Notes: generated by a model from the sequence alone, not told the origin. 64,000 bases of DNA from Cyanobacteria bacterium UBA2566 (GCA_002340255.1 DDLS01000119.1:1-64000), one strand, 5' to 3'. Numbered from the stretch's first letter, positions 23,889-33,688 are shown. Program-made: numbers and translations.

Positions 23889-25865
23889 TTATGCTTGCTC
23901 AATAATCAATAATCGATCGAGGTCGGGATTTAGGATTTCCTGAACTTTACCATCAGGCCATGTAACTTGAATTGAGCTAATTGCATCTTGTTTTCCTAAA
24001 CCAAAGTATAGGCGGTAATGCCCTTGCGATCTCCAGGCTCCTTCCGACTGTCCGACTTGTTGCAATTGTGTACCATTAGCCGTAGTGACTTTGATCTTAG
24101 CACCGATCGCGACCGAGTTTCCGGGGGAACCTTTCAATTCAATTTGTAACCAATGATTGTTATTTCCCAGATTTCGATACAGCAACACTTTGGATTTACT
24201 GTATTTAGTTAGCTCCGCAATATCTTGTGCTTTTCTTTGCCGCTTTTCCCACCAGGACATCTCTTCAGATTTTCCCATGAGTAAGTCGCGATCGCCATCA
24301 TTATCTGCATCGAACCAAGTACAGTAAGCATACCCCCCGAATGTGTTTGGTGCACTAACTTCTAATAAATTTATTTTTTCAAATGTGTGATTTGACAGTT
24401 GGCGGTACATTCCATACCGTAAAGTATGTAAGTCTATCAACCCATCATTATCGTAATCAACCCAGTTCGCTGCAAATGCTCGATCGGGGAGTCCAATTAA
24501 TTCTGGATCGACCCTTTCAAATTTACCCTGCACATTGGTAAATAATATACTCTGTTTTCTGGAAGCGGAGAATAAATCCAGGTCTCCATCTCCATCATAA
24601 TCAGCGATCGTCAATTGATTCACTAAGCTCTTACGCTTATTTTCCCCTAACTTTTCGGCAATAAACGTTCCCGATTCATTTCTGTAGAGCCAAAAACTTA
24701 TTTCATCAGCCCAAAATAAATCCATGTCCATATCGTTATCTATATCTAACCAAGCAAACCACCCCATTTCGGGTATATTTACATTTTTTTCAGCAGAAAC
24801 ATTGACAAAACGACCTTCAGCAGTTTGGCGATACAGTTGATTCGGATATATAGAATTAGGTGGCAAATGCCGTCCACACATAATGTAAAGGTCTAAAAGA
24901 TTATCTCGATCAAAATCAACCCAAGCCACTTGTCGTGAAGCACAACCCTCTTTATCTAGCTCTACCTTCCCTCCAATATCTTCAAAACCGGAACTGGTTT
25001 GCAACATTAATTCATCTTTAGCATCCGGATCAAATTCTGATATCTTACCTTGCATTCCTGCTCTGGCAATCGCTACATCCATATTCCCTTCATTATTATA
25101 ATCATTCCAAGCCATACCGTGTCGATCCATATAAGGTAAAGCATAAATAGGAGGTAGAGCAAAATCAACGGAAGTCGGAGATTCAAAACGAGAACCGATG
25201 TAAACATGAGTTATATCGGCTCCAGTGTTCAACTTAAATAGCGGTTGAAAAAACGGATAAAATGCTGGAAACTTAATAGATAATCGCCCATCTCCTTTCA
25301 CCTTAAATTTTGCCACTTGTACCTTATCAATTCCTGCTGATAGGGCAGGTTTCTTGTCTATTTTTGTTGAGATTTCACCGGATTCTGTAGAGGTTGCTAA
25401 GAGAGGAACAATAATCAGACCTCCCATATTTTCTAAATTAGTTAGACCTTGGGAGGCAACTATTAATTCATAATTATGCCAATAGATATATAATCCTGGT
25501 TCTGTCTTATTTAACAGAGGATCGGGCACGGGTGAGTATGTCGCTTCATAGTTTTGGGGTAAACCCAACTCTGTTAGCCCATCTTTGAAATCTTCTCCTT
25601 GTTGATTCATTAAGAAGAGTTGGCGACTATTGTGATTTGTAGAATATATATCTAAAAATCTGTCTTGATTAATCTCAGCTACACCTAAGTCAAATAGTGA
25701 GTAAGAAAAACCGATGTCCTGCTGTATGAAACCAGAATGAGTATTTAATGGGTAGTATTTACTAAGATAAATATCCCTTAATTGATGGTATGGCTTGAAT
25801 AAGACCAAAACTAGGGAAATCAATATCATTCCCACAAATATGAAAAGATTACGTTTCATTTTCAT
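23889..25865 (-). CDS. FG-GAP/VCBS repeat protein with ASPIC/UnbV C-terminus
   Basis: 658 residues from the ATG at 25865 (MKMKRNLFIFVGMILISLVL), a signal or anchor helix. The rest is extracytoplasmic. Calcium-binding FG-GAP/VCBS repeats recur as VAWVDFDRDNLLDLYIMCGR, LDIDNDMDMDLFWADEISFW, IADYDGDGDLDLFSASRKQS, VDYDNDGLIDLHTLRYGM and FDADNDGDRDLLMGKS. They form a beta propeller like integrin alpha heads. The last 80 residues (GAKIKVTTANGTQLQQVGQS, then SSIQVTWPDGKVQEI) are the ASPIC/UnbV module found in CRTAC-like proteins. It probably takes part in adhesion or surface binding. It is the only such gene in the window. Confidence 0.8.
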   Translation of the reverse strand: MKMKRNLFIFVGMILISLVLVLFKPYHQLRDIYLSKYYPLNTHSGFIQQDIGFSYSLFDLGVAEINQDRFLDIYSTNHNSRQLFLMNQQGEDFKDGLTELGLPQNYEATYSPVPDPLLNKTEPGLYIYWHNYELIVASQGLTNLENMGGLIIVPLLATSTESGEISTKIDKKPALSAGIDKVQVAKFKVKGDGRLSIKFPAFYPFFQPLFKLNTGADITHVYIGSRFESPTSVDFALPPIYALPYMDRHGMAWNDYNNEGNMDVAIARAGMQGKISEFDPDAKDELMLQTSSGFEDIGGKVELDKEGCASRQVAWVDFDRDNLLDLYIMCGRHLPPNSIYPNQLYRQTAEGRFVNVSAEKNVNIPEMGWFAWLDIDNDMDMDLFWADEISFWLYRNESGTFIAEKLGENKRKSLVNQLTIADYDGDGDLDLFSASRKQSILFTNVQGKFERVDPELIGLPDRAFAANWVDYDNDGLIDLHTLRYGMYRQLSNHTFEKINLLEVSAPNTFGGYAYCTWFDADNDGDRDLLMGKSEEMSWWEKRQRKAQDIAELTKYSKSKVLLYRNLGNNNHWLQIELKGSPGNSVAIGAKIKVTTANGTQLQQVGQSEGAWRSQGHYRLYFGLGKQDAISSIQVTWPDGKVQEILNPDLDRLLIIEQA

Positions 25866-25932
25866 TGGTTTTTGGTTCCTCAAGGTTTAGAGTGCCAATT
25901 ACCTATTATCCATTACCACGCCAAGGGTTATA

Positions 25933-26907
25933 TTAATCCGGTAGCAAATTCTTCGAGGCTAACCACTCTCGATTATAAAGCTTGGACTGATAGCGAGCGC
26001 CCCCATCACATAAGACCGTCACAATCGTATGTCCGGGTCCCATTTGTTTCGCTAAAGCTACCGCAGCTCCCACATTAATACCGACAGAACCACCCATAAA
26101 TAAACCATCTCGACGTAATAGCTGATAGAGAACGCGAATACATTCAGTATCGTCAACTTGAATGGCATCATCAATCGGAACTTCTTCCATATTTTTTGTA
26201 ATCCGAGAATTGCCAATGCCTTCCGTTACCGAACTTCCTTCTGGCTTAATTTCTCCCGTCTTCACATAGGAATACAAACCGCTCCCCATGGGGTCAGCAA
26301 CCACCACCTGAATATTGGGGTTTTTCTCCTTTAGGTATAGGGCAACTCCTGCATAAGTTCCCCCGGTTCCCGTAGCCGTAACCCAACCCTCAATTTTACC
26401 GTCAGTCTGTTGCCAAATTTCTGGCCCTGTGGTTTCATAATGGGCCTGACGATTGGCTAAATTTTCAAATTGATTCGCCCAAATCGCATTATCGAGTTCA
26501 GCCGCTACTCTCCCCGATAATTTCACATAATTATTTGGGTCTCGATAGGGTACAGCAGGGACAGTTTGAACCTCTGCACCGAGGGTTCGCAGGGCCTCGA
26601 TTTTTTCCTGGGATTGGGTTTCAGGGATGATGATTTTACAGCGATATCCTTTAGCATTACAAATATGGGCTAAACCAATTCCTGTATTGCCAGCAGTTCC
26701 CTCAACGACTGTGCCGCCAGGTTTGAGGAGTCCTTGTTTTTCAGCATCTTCAATGATATACAGGGCGGCTCGGTCTTTTACTGAACCCCCTGGATTGAGG
26801 AATTCTGCTTTACCGAGGATTTCACACCCGGTCTCTTCGCAAAAGCTGTTTAATCGAATGAGGGGCGTATTGCCCACTGTGGCTATAAATCCTGCTTTGA
26901 TATCCAT
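25933..26907 (-). CDS. cysK: cysteine synthase (O-acetylserine sulfhydrylase)
   Basis: 324 residues, PLP fold type II. The PLP lysine is in NPGGSVKDRAA (about residue 43), the substrate-binding loop is EGTAGNTGIGLA and the phosphate-binding glycine loop is TATGTGGTYAG. VTEGIGNSRITKNM and GLFMGGSVGINVGAAVALAK follow the family. It condenses O-acetylserine with sulfide to cysteine. The GGSVKDRAA form, rather than the usual NPxxSVKDR of CysK, fits a divergent cyanobacterial subgroup, so a cystathionine-beta-synthase-like or sulfur-salvage role is possible. It is monocistronic by position. Confidence 0.8.
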   Translation of the reverse strand: MDIKAGFIATVGNTPLIRLNSFCEETGCEILGKAEFLNPGGSVKDRAALYIIEDAEKQGLLKPGGTVVEGTAGNTGIGLAHICNAKGYRCKIIIPETQSQEKIEALRTLGAEVQTVPAVPYRDPNNYVKLSGRVAAELDNAIWANQFENLANRQAHYETTGPEIWQQTDGKIEGWVTATGTGGTYAGVALYLKEKNPNIQVVVADPMGSGLYSYVKTGEIKPEGSSVTEGIGNSRITKNMEEVPIDDAIQVDDTECIRVLYQLLRRDGLFMGGSVGINVGAAVALAKQMGPGHTIVTVLCDGGARYQSKLYNREWLASKNLLPD

Positions 26908-26930
26908 CCGTTTAGTTACCGAACTTTATC

Positions 26931-27036
26931 TTTAGGGAATAGGGAATAGGGAATAGGGAATAGGGAACTAGGCAAGAATTTACCTCCGCGTCTGCGTGTC
27001 CCCGTGTCCCCACTTCCTCATCCTAGCGTGAAGCGC
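26931..27036. repeat. GGGAATA tandem array with GCGTGAAGCGCTATA end
   Basis: Five GGGAATA units (26936-26965) are followed by a CGTGTCCCC-type repeat and GCGTGAAGCGCTATA. The last bases abut the stop of the peroxiredoxin gene. This is the same border pattern seen at 12688, 16947 and 59196. Confidence 0.7.
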
Positions 27037-27042
27037 TATAAC

Positions 27043-27681
27043 CTATTTGTTGGGCTGGGGAGTCATGCGTAAATAGGGTTTAACTTCTTCGTATCCTTTA
27101 GGGAATTTTTCTTTCAAGACTTCTGGATCTTTGAGAGAAGGTACAATCACGCAATCGTCTCCATCTTGCCAATTCACGGGGGTAGCTACTTGATAATTAT
27201 CTGTTAATTGTAAGGAGTCAATCACCCGTAAAATTTCATCAAAGTTACGTCCGGTACTCGCTGGATAGGTGATATTCAGGCGCAGTTTCTTCTGGGGATC
27301 GATGATAAAAACGGTACGGACAGTTAAGCTATTTAAGGATTCTGGATGAATCATGTCATAGAGATCGGAGACCTTCTTGTCTTCATCAGCCAAAATGGGA
27401 TAATTGATGGTTGTTTTTTGGGTTTCGTTAATGTCCCCAATCCATCCTTTATGGGATTCTACACCATCCACACTCAGAGCAATGACTTTAACATTGCGTT
27501 TATCAAACTCGGGTTTGAGTTTGGCAACCATACCCAGTTCTGTGGTGCAAACGGGAGTATAGTCTGCGGGGTGGGAAAAGAGTACAACCCAGCTATCTCC
27601 TGTCCAGCTATAGAAATCAATGTCACCTTCGGAAGAGGCTTGAGTAAAATTAGGAACTGTATCACCTAGTCGGAGACTCAT
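27043..27681 (-). CDS. 1-Cys peroxiredoxin (Prx6 type)
   Basis: 212 residues. The peroxidatic cysteine is in SHPADYTPVCTTELG (about Cys45). The long C-terminal domain (FDEILRVIDSLQLTDNYQVA and NWQDGDDCVIVPSLKDPEVL) is the mark of 1-Cys Prx6 enzymes, and no resolving cysteine is seen at the 2-Cys position. It reduces hydrogen peroxide and organic hydroperoxides in the cytoplasm, recycled by thioredoxin or glutathione systems. It has its own upstream spacer of about 200 nt against the divergent gene at 27918. Its stop is next to a TATAGCGC-type repeat. Confidence 0.92.
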   Translation of the reverse strand: MSLRLGDTVPNFTQASSEGDIDFYSWTGDSWVVLFSHPADYTPVCTTELGMVAKLKPEFDKRNVKVIALSVDGVESHKGWIGDINETQKTTINYPILADEDKKVSDLYDMIHPESLNSLTVRTVFIIDPQKKLRLNITYPASTGRNFDEILRVIDSLQLTDNYQVATPVNWQDGDDCVIVPSLKDPEVLKEKFPKGYEEVKPYLRMTPQPNK

Positions 27682-27917
27682 AAAACTATCCTTTTTCGAT
27701 CGTAGTTCGGTTAGTGATTGGACATCAAATACTATCGTCTCATAGGAGATTTCAGATTTTAGAGGCTTTACAATTCGTTATTTTATTTCACGCTTTAAGA
27801 TATCTGAGGCGATCGCCACAATCTAGAATCGTCATACTCGAGTTGATTTAGCCTCTCTTCCTGCTATAACGGATCGTAACTTGCTTGTCCAGACTTTTAA
27901 GGATCGAGAATACGTTT

Positions 27918-28229
27918 ATGCTCACGATTATTGATTTTTTCTTTCAACTGCTTCAAAGTATACAGCCTTTCGGGGTTCCGATTTGCTTCGTCAGTGCTTG
28001 GGTTTTCATGGCAGCGATCGCCTGGACGTTAGGTAGAGCCATGGGAGATACTCTAGCTCAGGCTAAACAAATGCATCAGATTCCCTGTGCCCATTGTCAA
28101 TTTTTTACGAATGACTATCGGCTCAAATGTACCGTACATCCTCACTATGCCAATTCTGAGCGGGCGATCGATTGCCTGGACTATAAACCGTATCAAAGGG
28201 CCCAGGAACTCGATAGAATAAAAACTTAA
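27918..28229 (+). CDS. small membrane protein with four-cysteine C-terminal motif
   Basis: 103 residues from the ATG at 27918. A hydrophobic N-terminus (IIDFFFQLLQSIQPFGVPIC and VSAWVFMAAIAWTLGRAMGD) forms one or two helices. The soluble tail carries IPCAHCQFFTNDYRLKCTVH and then SERAIDCLDYKP, a CxxC-x(n)-C-x(n)-C arrangement that could bind zinc or an iron-sulfur cluster. I know this as a conserved cyanobacterial protein of unknown function. It precedes the DICT-GAF kinase by 66 nt on the same strand, so the two may be cotranscribed. Confidence 0.65.
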   Translation: MLTIIDFFFQLLQSIQPFGVPICFVSAWVFMAAIAWTLGRAMGDTLAQAKQMHQIPCAHCQFFTNDYRLKCTVHPHYANSERAIDCLDYKPYQRAQELDRIKT

Positions 28230-28295
28230 GCGAACTAAACTTAAAGTAACTTAAAGTTAAGTGTGGAGTTGTCCTGACTGGGCCAAGCAGCATTA

Positions 28296-30371
28296 ATGAG
28301 TAATTATCCTTCCGTGTTGGCAGACCTTTTACAAAGGTTACCCCAACTGCGATCGCAAATCTATTTTAAGCCGTCTTTGACCGCCCTTTCCCATGCTATG
28401 GAAGATCAGGTCTTGGCTGGGGCTGGGGCCGATCAGCCCTTAGTCATTGCTAATTTCCAGCGAGAACGGTTTTATCGCCAAGAGTCTCATCGCTATCGCC
28501 GCATTGCTCAAAAAACTGACCAGGTTTATGTTCTGGCTGCTCCAGAAACGGAATTTAAGAATGCTTCCCAAGAGTATGAAACGATTGCCTTTAGTTCCCA
28601 GGACGAACTCAAGCATGAATGGCATTTGGTGATTATTGGTCAACAGTATGCCACGTGTTTAATTTGTCGCGAACGCGATCCGTCAGGGATGGGATTGCCC
28701 GAAATTCCCTTGATGACGATGGATCAAGCACGACGCTTTGAGGGCATTTGGACATTCGATCGCCAAATTTGCGAACAGGCAGCCCAGGCCTTACTGTCTC
28801 GAATTTTAGAGTATCGTCCGGAATTAGCGGCTAAAGTGGAACAAGCCCAAACCCGGATCACACAAGCGCCTGCCTGTCAGATCTCTCATCTCGATCCGGC
28901 TCCCTTCGCCGAGCGCCTAGTGACCTATTTACAAGCCGGTCAGTATAAACTGGTGAAGGCCTATACCGCGATCGCCAACCAAGAGAAAAAAGAACGCTTA
29001 GTCAACTCCATTACTGATGCCATTCGTCGCTCCCTCAACCCAGAAGAAATTTTTCAGATTGCTGCCAAAGAACTCGGTCAAGCGATGGAGAGCTGCCGCT
29101 GTCTAATTTATCCCTGTAAAGCGTCTCAAAAGCAGGTGACCATCGAATATGAATACATGAACTCCCGTAAGCTCTCTTCCTTGAAAGGAAAAACTTGGCC
29201 CCTAACCGATCATCCCCTATTTTCCCATGTCATTAAGCAAAATCACCGCGCTTATCTGAGTAACTTAAACCCAGATGCCCTCAATCACCCTACCCTAACC
29301 GATCAAGTCACCCCCGCCAAAATCCATTCCTGGTTAATGGTTCCTGTACTCTACAAAGAGGAACTTCTCGGAATGATTGAAATTCACCACTGTGGCGAGA
29401 GTTCTTATACTTGGGCATCGAGTCAACTAGAAATGGTTCAGGCGATCGCCTCCCAAATTGGGGTCGCCCTCATCCAAGCCCAGGCCTACGCTAACCTCGA
29501 AGACCTCAACCAACAACTCGAAGCCCTCGATCGCACCACCCGCAACTTGATCGCCATCACCGGTCACGAACTGCGCACCCCACTCTCGACCATCCAAGTC
29601 TGTCTAGAAAGTTTAGCCAGTGAACCGGATATGCCCCAGGACTTGCGCCAGGTGATGCTCAATACCGCCCTAGATGATGCTGAACGCCTGCGAGAGCTGA
29701 TCCAAGACTTCCTCACCCTTTCTCGCCTTGAAAGTGGCTCAGTAGACTGGAATCCCGAACCCCTACCTTTGGAAGAATGTATTGACCTGGCCATCAGCAG
29801 TATTCGCTCTCATCAACCCAATCAGGACTTACCCCAGATTATTACCCATCTTCCCAGGACTCTACCCCTGGTTCACGTCGATGGAGAATGGTTAGTTGAA
29901 GTCTTATCCAAACTCCTTGATAACGCCTGTAAATTTACTCCATCCCCGGGACAGGTCACCATCCAAGCCATCTGTAGTACCCAGACCCAGCCATTTCAAG
30001 AGCGAGTTCCTCCCCAAAAACGACCGCAGAATAACCAACCCATGATTTTAGTCACCGTTGAAGACAGTGGTCGCGGGATTGAACCCAATCGCCTAGAAAC
30101 GGTCTTCGATCGCTTTTATCAAGAAGAAGGGGCCCTACGTCGCAGTACCGGTGGTACGGGTCTCGGTTTAGCCATTTGCCGTCAAATCGTCACTAACTGG
30201 GGAGGACAGATTTGGGCTGAATCTGGAGGGAAAAACCAAGGCTCTCAATTCCGATTTACCCTGCCTATCGCAGATAAAGGCTTATCCCAAGGCTCATCAA
30301 GAGGCTCATCAAGAGGCGATCGCCCCTCCCGTTCCCGTCGTCAGTCCCCCACTATTGAACGACACAAATAG
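28296..30371 (+). CDS. DICT-GAF sensor histidine kinase
   Basis: 691 residues. The N-terminal about 180 residues (LADLLQRLPQLRSQIYFKPS onward) resemble a DICT sensory domain. A GAF domain spans about 245-400 (NPEEIFQIAAKELGQAMESC, LMVPVLYKEELLGMIEIHHC). HisKA is near 415-485 with the phospho-His in ITGHELRTPLSTI. HATPase follows with the N box DNACKFT, G1 DSGRGIEP and G2 GTGLGLAI, all intact. No membrane helices are seen, so it is a soluble kinase. The basic tail with SSRGSSRGDRPSRSRR comes from a short in-frame tandem repeat (GGCTCATCAAGA). No response regulator gene is adjacent; the partner is unknown. Confidence 0.85.
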   Translation: MSNYPSVLADLLQRLPQLRSQIYFKPSLTALSHAMEDQVLAGAGADQPLVIANFQRERFYRQESHRYRRIAQKTDQVYVLAAPETEFKNASQEYETIAFSSQDELKHEWHLVIIGQQYATCLICRERDPSGMGLPEIPLMTMDQARRFEGIWTFDRQICEQAAQALLSRILEYRPELAAKVEQAQTRITQAPACQISHLDPAPFAERLVTYLQAGQYKLVKAYTAIANQEKKERLVNSITDAIRRSLNPEEIFQIAAKELGQAMESCRCLIYPCKASQKQVTIEYEYMNSRKLSSLKGKTWPLTDHPLFSHVIKQNHRAYLSNLNPDALNHPTLTDQVTPAKIHSWLMVPVLYKEELLGMIEIHHCGESSYTWASSQLEMVQAIASQIGVALIQAQAYANLEDLNQQLEALDRTTRNLIAITGHELRTPLSTIQVCLESLASEPDMPQDLRQVMLNTALDDAERLRELIQDFLTLSRLESGSVDWNPEPLPLEECIDLAISSIRSHQPNQDLPQIITHLPRTLPLVHVDGEWLVEVLSKLLDNACKFTPSPGQVTIQAICSTQTQPFQERVPPQKRPQNNQPMILVTVEDSGRGIEPNRLETVFDRFYQEEGALRRSTGGTGLGLAICRQIVTNWGGQIWAESGGKNQGSQFRFTLPIADKGLSQGSSRGSSRGDRPSRSRRQSPTIERHK

Positions 30372-30489
30372 AGCTTCCTGCCTATGAATTATGAACAACT
30401 GTAACAGTTCCTAACAAAATCTCTAGTCCACCCCCATCTCAGTGATACGATGCCATAAAAATCTTGGTTTAGAGGAGAGAGCTGTAACC

Positions 30490-30915
30490 ATGAGTGAGAC
30501 ACTGACCGGACAAGCTCCCCTATTCGGGGGAAGTACTGGTGGACTACTCACCAAAGCATCAGTAGAAGAAAAATACGCCATCACTTGGACATCGCCCAAA
30601 GCCCAAGTCTTTGAGATGCCCACTGGTGGTGCAGCCACTATGCAACAAGGTGAAAACCTTCTGTATCTGGCTCGCAAAGAACAATGCTTGGCCCTCGCCT
30701 ATCGCCAACTGCGGCCCAAATTTAAGATCAACGATTATAAAATTTACCGGGTTTATCCCAATGGTGAAATTCAGTATCTTCATCCCGCAGATGGTGTGTT
30801 CCCTGAAAAAGTGAACGAAGGTCGGGAATTTGTCGGTAAAATTGACCGCAATATCGGCAGCAATCCTGAGCCAGCAACCCTTAAATTTAGTGGTAAACAA
30901 CCCTACGAAGTTTAA
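30490..30915 (+). CDS. psaD: photosystem I reaction centre subunit II (PsaD)
   Basis: 141 residues from the ATG at 30490, with GGAGAGAGC upstream as ribosome-binding site. [60 protein letters not shown] and PSI-docking [20 protein letters not shown] are all PsaD signatures, and the length is normal. PsaD is a stromal-side subunit that docks ferredoxin and stabilises PsaC on photosystem I. It is monocistronic and ends in a strong terminator (30983-31013). The upstream spacer of about 118 nt should hold a light-regulated promoter that I could not delimit. Confidence 0.98.
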   Translation: MSETLTGQAPLFGGSTGGLLTKASVEEKYAITWTSPKAQVFEMPTGGAATMQQGENLLYLARKEQCLALAYRQLRPKFKINDYKIYRVYPNGEIQYLHPADGVFPEKVNEGREFVGKIDRNIGSNPEPATLKFSGKQPYEV

Positions 30916-30982
30916 GGCACTCGACTCATATTCCTTGAGTACAGGCAGCGAAAGACTTCCCTAGAGGGTGTTTTTCGTCTCG

Positions 30983-31013
30983 AAAAGGGCGATCTTGGCG
31001 ATCGCCCTTTTTT
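30983..31013 (+). terminator. Rho-independent terminator of psaD
   Basis: AAAAGGGCGATC is followed by TTGGC and GATCGCCCTTTTTT, giving an 11-bp stem with a short loop and a run of six T. It lies about 70 nt after the psaD stop. Confidence 0.85.
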
Positions 31014-31170
31014 GTATAGCCAAAGCCCATCAAAAAAAGAACGTGATATCAAGTCTGGTGAATCAGATAGACTATCTCATTGCAAGTGGAACGGAGGGAA
31101 ATGAAGCAATCTCCTCCATTTCTGTAATCTTGGCCTTTTATAGCGAACCTTCCTTATCCCCTCATTCAGG

Positions 31171-32757
31171 CTACTTTGCGCGCCCTTTCGGTAAAACCGT
31201 TCTCCAATTCGTTCTCGCTCGCTTTAACTGCTGCTCCGTCACCTTAGCGCCAGTTAAATTCGCCCCACATAAATTCGCCCCATTCAAATTTGCACTACTC
31301 AAATAGGCATAACTCAAATCAGCACCCCGCAGATCCGCCCCCTCCAAATTCGCATAATTAAAATAAGCGCGACTCAAATTCGCATCTCGCAAAATCGTCT
31401 GTTTTAAACGCGCCTTTGTAAAATCCGAACGAAACAAATTGGCACGAGTGAAATTCGTCTTCACAAACTTACATTCTCGGAAATTCGCCTCTGGAAATAC
31501 CATTTCCTGAAGATTAAGGGCACTCAAATCATGATCCACAAAATCCCTACGCCCCTTAGCATAATAAGTGAGCAACTCTTGCTCCTTCAAACGAGTGGGA
31601 ATCTTTGGCTTATTTGCTCCCGCACTTCCCCCCGAAGTTGGGCCAGAATTTGCTTGAGTTGAAATTGAGGTATTAGAAAGTCCTGTATTACCACCTCGCA
31701 ACCTGGATTGGCGCGAACGAATCGATACCCCGAAACGAGAGAGATGGCTACTTGGGCCAGAATTCCCGGTATTACGACCTCCTGTCCCCCTAGAAGAGGT
31801 CTCTGTTGTCGGTTTTACTGGCCCCGTTAACATCCCTTGGGCTAAACTATCCAAATAAGGCTCTAACTCTAAAGCCTTCAAAATATCTTGGGCACACTGA
31901 TAGCGATGTTTAACTGACCCATCGAGCATTTTCTTCAACACGCGAGTTAAATGATCGCTAATTTGTACCTGTCTTTCCCAAAGAATTTCGCCTGTCGCCG
32001 GATCGTAGCCCAAATCCTTTGGAGATTTAGCAGTTAACAAATAAATACAAGTTACACCCACTGCATAAATATCGCTGGCATAAACGGGTCTCAGAGCCAT
32101 CTGTTCTGGGGGGGCATATCCTGGAGTCCCAATGGCAAAAGCCGTTAGAGCGGTTTGTTCCGAACTATTATCTACTGCTGTAGGATTCACCTGATCCTTA
32201 ACTGCTCCAAAATCAATCAAGACCAACTTCTTATCCTGATTGCGGCGAATCAAATTAGCGGGTTTAATATCTCGATGAATAACCTGATTGGAGTGAATAT
32301 ACTCAATTACCGGCAACAGCTCACTTAAAAATTGCTTAATTCCTGCTTCGGTAAATGGCCCTCCCCGTTTTACCTCTCGGCTTAAGGTTGCTCCGCTAAT
32401 GTACTCCTGAACCAAATAAAATTCCTGTTCAGTTTCAAAATAATCGAGCAAACCAGGTAACTGTGGGTGATTGCCAATTTTACCCAAGGTCTTTGCTTCT
32501 CGCCGAAACAGCTCTCTAGCCATTTGCAGGGTTTGAGGAGATGTAGAAGCCGGGCGCAATTGCTTAATCACACAATAGGGATTCCCTGGAAGGGATAAAT
32601 TTTGAGCCAGAAAAGTTGCCCCAAATCCACCTTGTCCCAAGAGTTTAGAGATATGATAACGTTCTCGAAGCAGGAGTTTGGAGCCACAAGCAGCACAAAC
32701 TTGAGCATTGGGAGAATTTTCTGGATTTGGACAAACCGGGTTAACGCAGTAGCTCAT
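31171..32757 (-). CDS. spkB: Ser/Thr protein kinase with pentapeptide repeats (SpkB-like)
   Basis: 528 residues. The N-terminus has a cysteine motif (Cys4, Cys9, Cys21, Cys24) typical of SpkB and required there for activity. The kinase domain has GQGGFG (41-46), Lys65, HRDIKPANL (161-169) and DFG (182-184). A Ser/Gly/Thr-rich linker runs about 310-385. The C-terminus is a right-handed beta helix of pentapeptide repeats (ANFRECKFVKTNFTRANLFR, ANLEGADLRGADLSYAYLSS). Kinase plus pentapeptide fusion is the SpkB layout known from Synechocystis, linked to oxidative stress response. It converges on psaD across a 255-nt spacer. Confidence 0.88.
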   Translation of the reverse strand: MSYCVNPVCPNPENSPNAQVCAACGSKLLLRERYHISKLLGQGGFGATFLAQNLSLPGNPYCVIKQLRPASTSPQTLQMARELFRREAKTLGKIGNHPQLPGLLDYFETEQEFYLVQEYISGATLSREVKRGGPFTEAGIKQFLSELLPVIEYIHSNQVIHRDIKPANLIRRNQDKKLVLIDFGAVKDQVNPTAVDNSSEQTALTAFAIGTPGYAPPEQMALRPVYASDIYAVGVTCIYLLTAKSPKDLGYDPATGEILWERQVQISDHLTRVLKKMLDGSVKHRYQCAQDILKALELEPYLDSLAQGMLTGPVKPTTETSSRGTGGRNTGNSGPSSHLSRFGVSIRSRQSRLRGGNTGLSNTSISTQANSGPTSGGSAGANKPKIPTRLKEQELLTYYAKGRRDFVDHDLSALNLQEMVFPEANFRECKFVKTNFTRANLFRSDFTKARLKQTILRDANLSRAYFNYANLEGADLRGADLSYAYLSSANLNGANLCGANLTGAKVTEQQLKRARTNWRTVLPKGRAK

Positions 32758-33325
32758 TGAGGCCTTACTCGCTTCTTAAGTTTGACTGCCAGGATAGGGC
32801 TATCCTAGATTGATTATGACGCAAGTTAAGCAGGTGTTCGATCGTCATTGTCGCTCTAATTACTACCTTTATCTGGGAGTTGAGAGTAATTATACCAAGC
32901 GACTGGCAGAGCAATCCAATCATCAATCACAATCTAGGTATGACTTTTGAGTTATGCATCCCTATTTATCATCATACATGCTCTTTCAAGAACTTGACAG
33001 TTAACATGGGGTAATGTCAACGCCTAAATTTCTCGGCGCGCACAGATCTCATCAGCAACTGTAATCCAACTCTTATCTATGTAAGCCTCCCACGTCGCTT
33101 CAATATGATTCTCATCTATTTTCCTTAATGAGGGTCAGCACAAGGGTCATCATACCGCAGCCTATATGTCGCATAAGGTCAATCTCTGTATAGTATTGGA
33201 TAAGGAGATCGCTATAGATTGGGTCAAAACAGCAACTTCTGCGTATTCCCAAACCCTTCATTTATGTGGTTATGTGGTGATTTTTTCCAATTACCCGTTA
33301 GCATACCTGAAAATCTGCAATTCCT
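32758..33325. other. 568-nt spacer without an intact gene
   Basis: On the plus strand a 44-codon ORF (32816-32950, MTQVKQVFDRHCRSNYYLYL) opens just upstream of the kinase gene. It has no recognisable family and may be chance. On the minus strand a 34-codon piece (33024-33133) reads like decayed protein (separate entry). The rest shows no repeats, tRNA or strong hairpin. TTGACAGTTAACATGGGGTA near 32996 could be a -35-type motif. Confidence 0.4.
33024..33133 (-). pseudogene. protein-like remnant, family unknown
   Basis: Minus-strand reading gives LRKIDENHIEATWEAYIDKS followed by WITVADEICARREI and a stop at 33024-33026. The aromatic and acidic pattern (EATWEAYIDKSWITVADEIC) looks like real protein, yet stops occur immediately upstream and there is no start codon. 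It may be the 3' end of a deleted gene. Low confidence. Confidence 0.3.
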
Positions 33326-33688
33326 CTAGATATTATTAGCTTCTGACCAATTTTTGAGTTCTTCCAAAAAGCAGAGGGCAGTTTGGCCAAACTCGGTGAT
33401 TTGGTAGGCGACGGCGATGGGGCGATCGCTCACTACTTCCCGTTTGACCAAACCCGATTCTTCCATTTCTTGCAGGCGCTGGCTCACCATCTTTTTACTG
33501 GCTCCCCCTAACTGTCGCACCAAATCATTGAATCGCACCGGGCCATCTTTGAGATGCCAGAGAATTGAGCCTTTCCATTTGCCCCCCAATACGCGCATTC
33601 CTCGCTCGATCGGGCAGGGTTCTAAACAAGGTTCTACTGCACTCTTGCGACCCTTGCTATCTGTAGTGATGTTGGTAACAGTACTCAT
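33326..33688 (-). CDS. HxlR-family transcriptional regulator
   Basis: 120 residues, a winged helix-turn-helix. EPCPIERGMRVLGGKWKGSI is the HxlR start, with the conserved Cys in the CPIE motif that can sense thiol oxidation or electrophiles. VRFNDLVRQLGGASKKMVSQ and RLQEMEESGLVKREVVSDRP form the recognition helix and wing, and VAYQITEFGQTALCFLEELK the dimer helix. It is divergent from the GST/peroxiredoxin-like/MdaB operon with a 165-nt spacer. HxlR regulators commonly control a neighbouring quinone or aldehyde detoxification gene, so it most likely regulates that operon. The first 20 residues are disordered. Confidence 0.9.
   Translation of the reverse strand: MSTVTNITTDSKGRKSAVEPCLEPCPIERGMRVLGGKWKGSILWHLKDGPVRFNDLVRQLGGASKKMVSQRLQEMEESGLVKREVVSDRPIAVAYQITEFGQTALCFLEELKNWSEANNI

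Noticed and set aside
25872..26078. Plus-strand ORF opposite the cysteine synthase gene.
   Set aside because: It overlaps a well-supported minus-strand gene in full and has no recognisable features.
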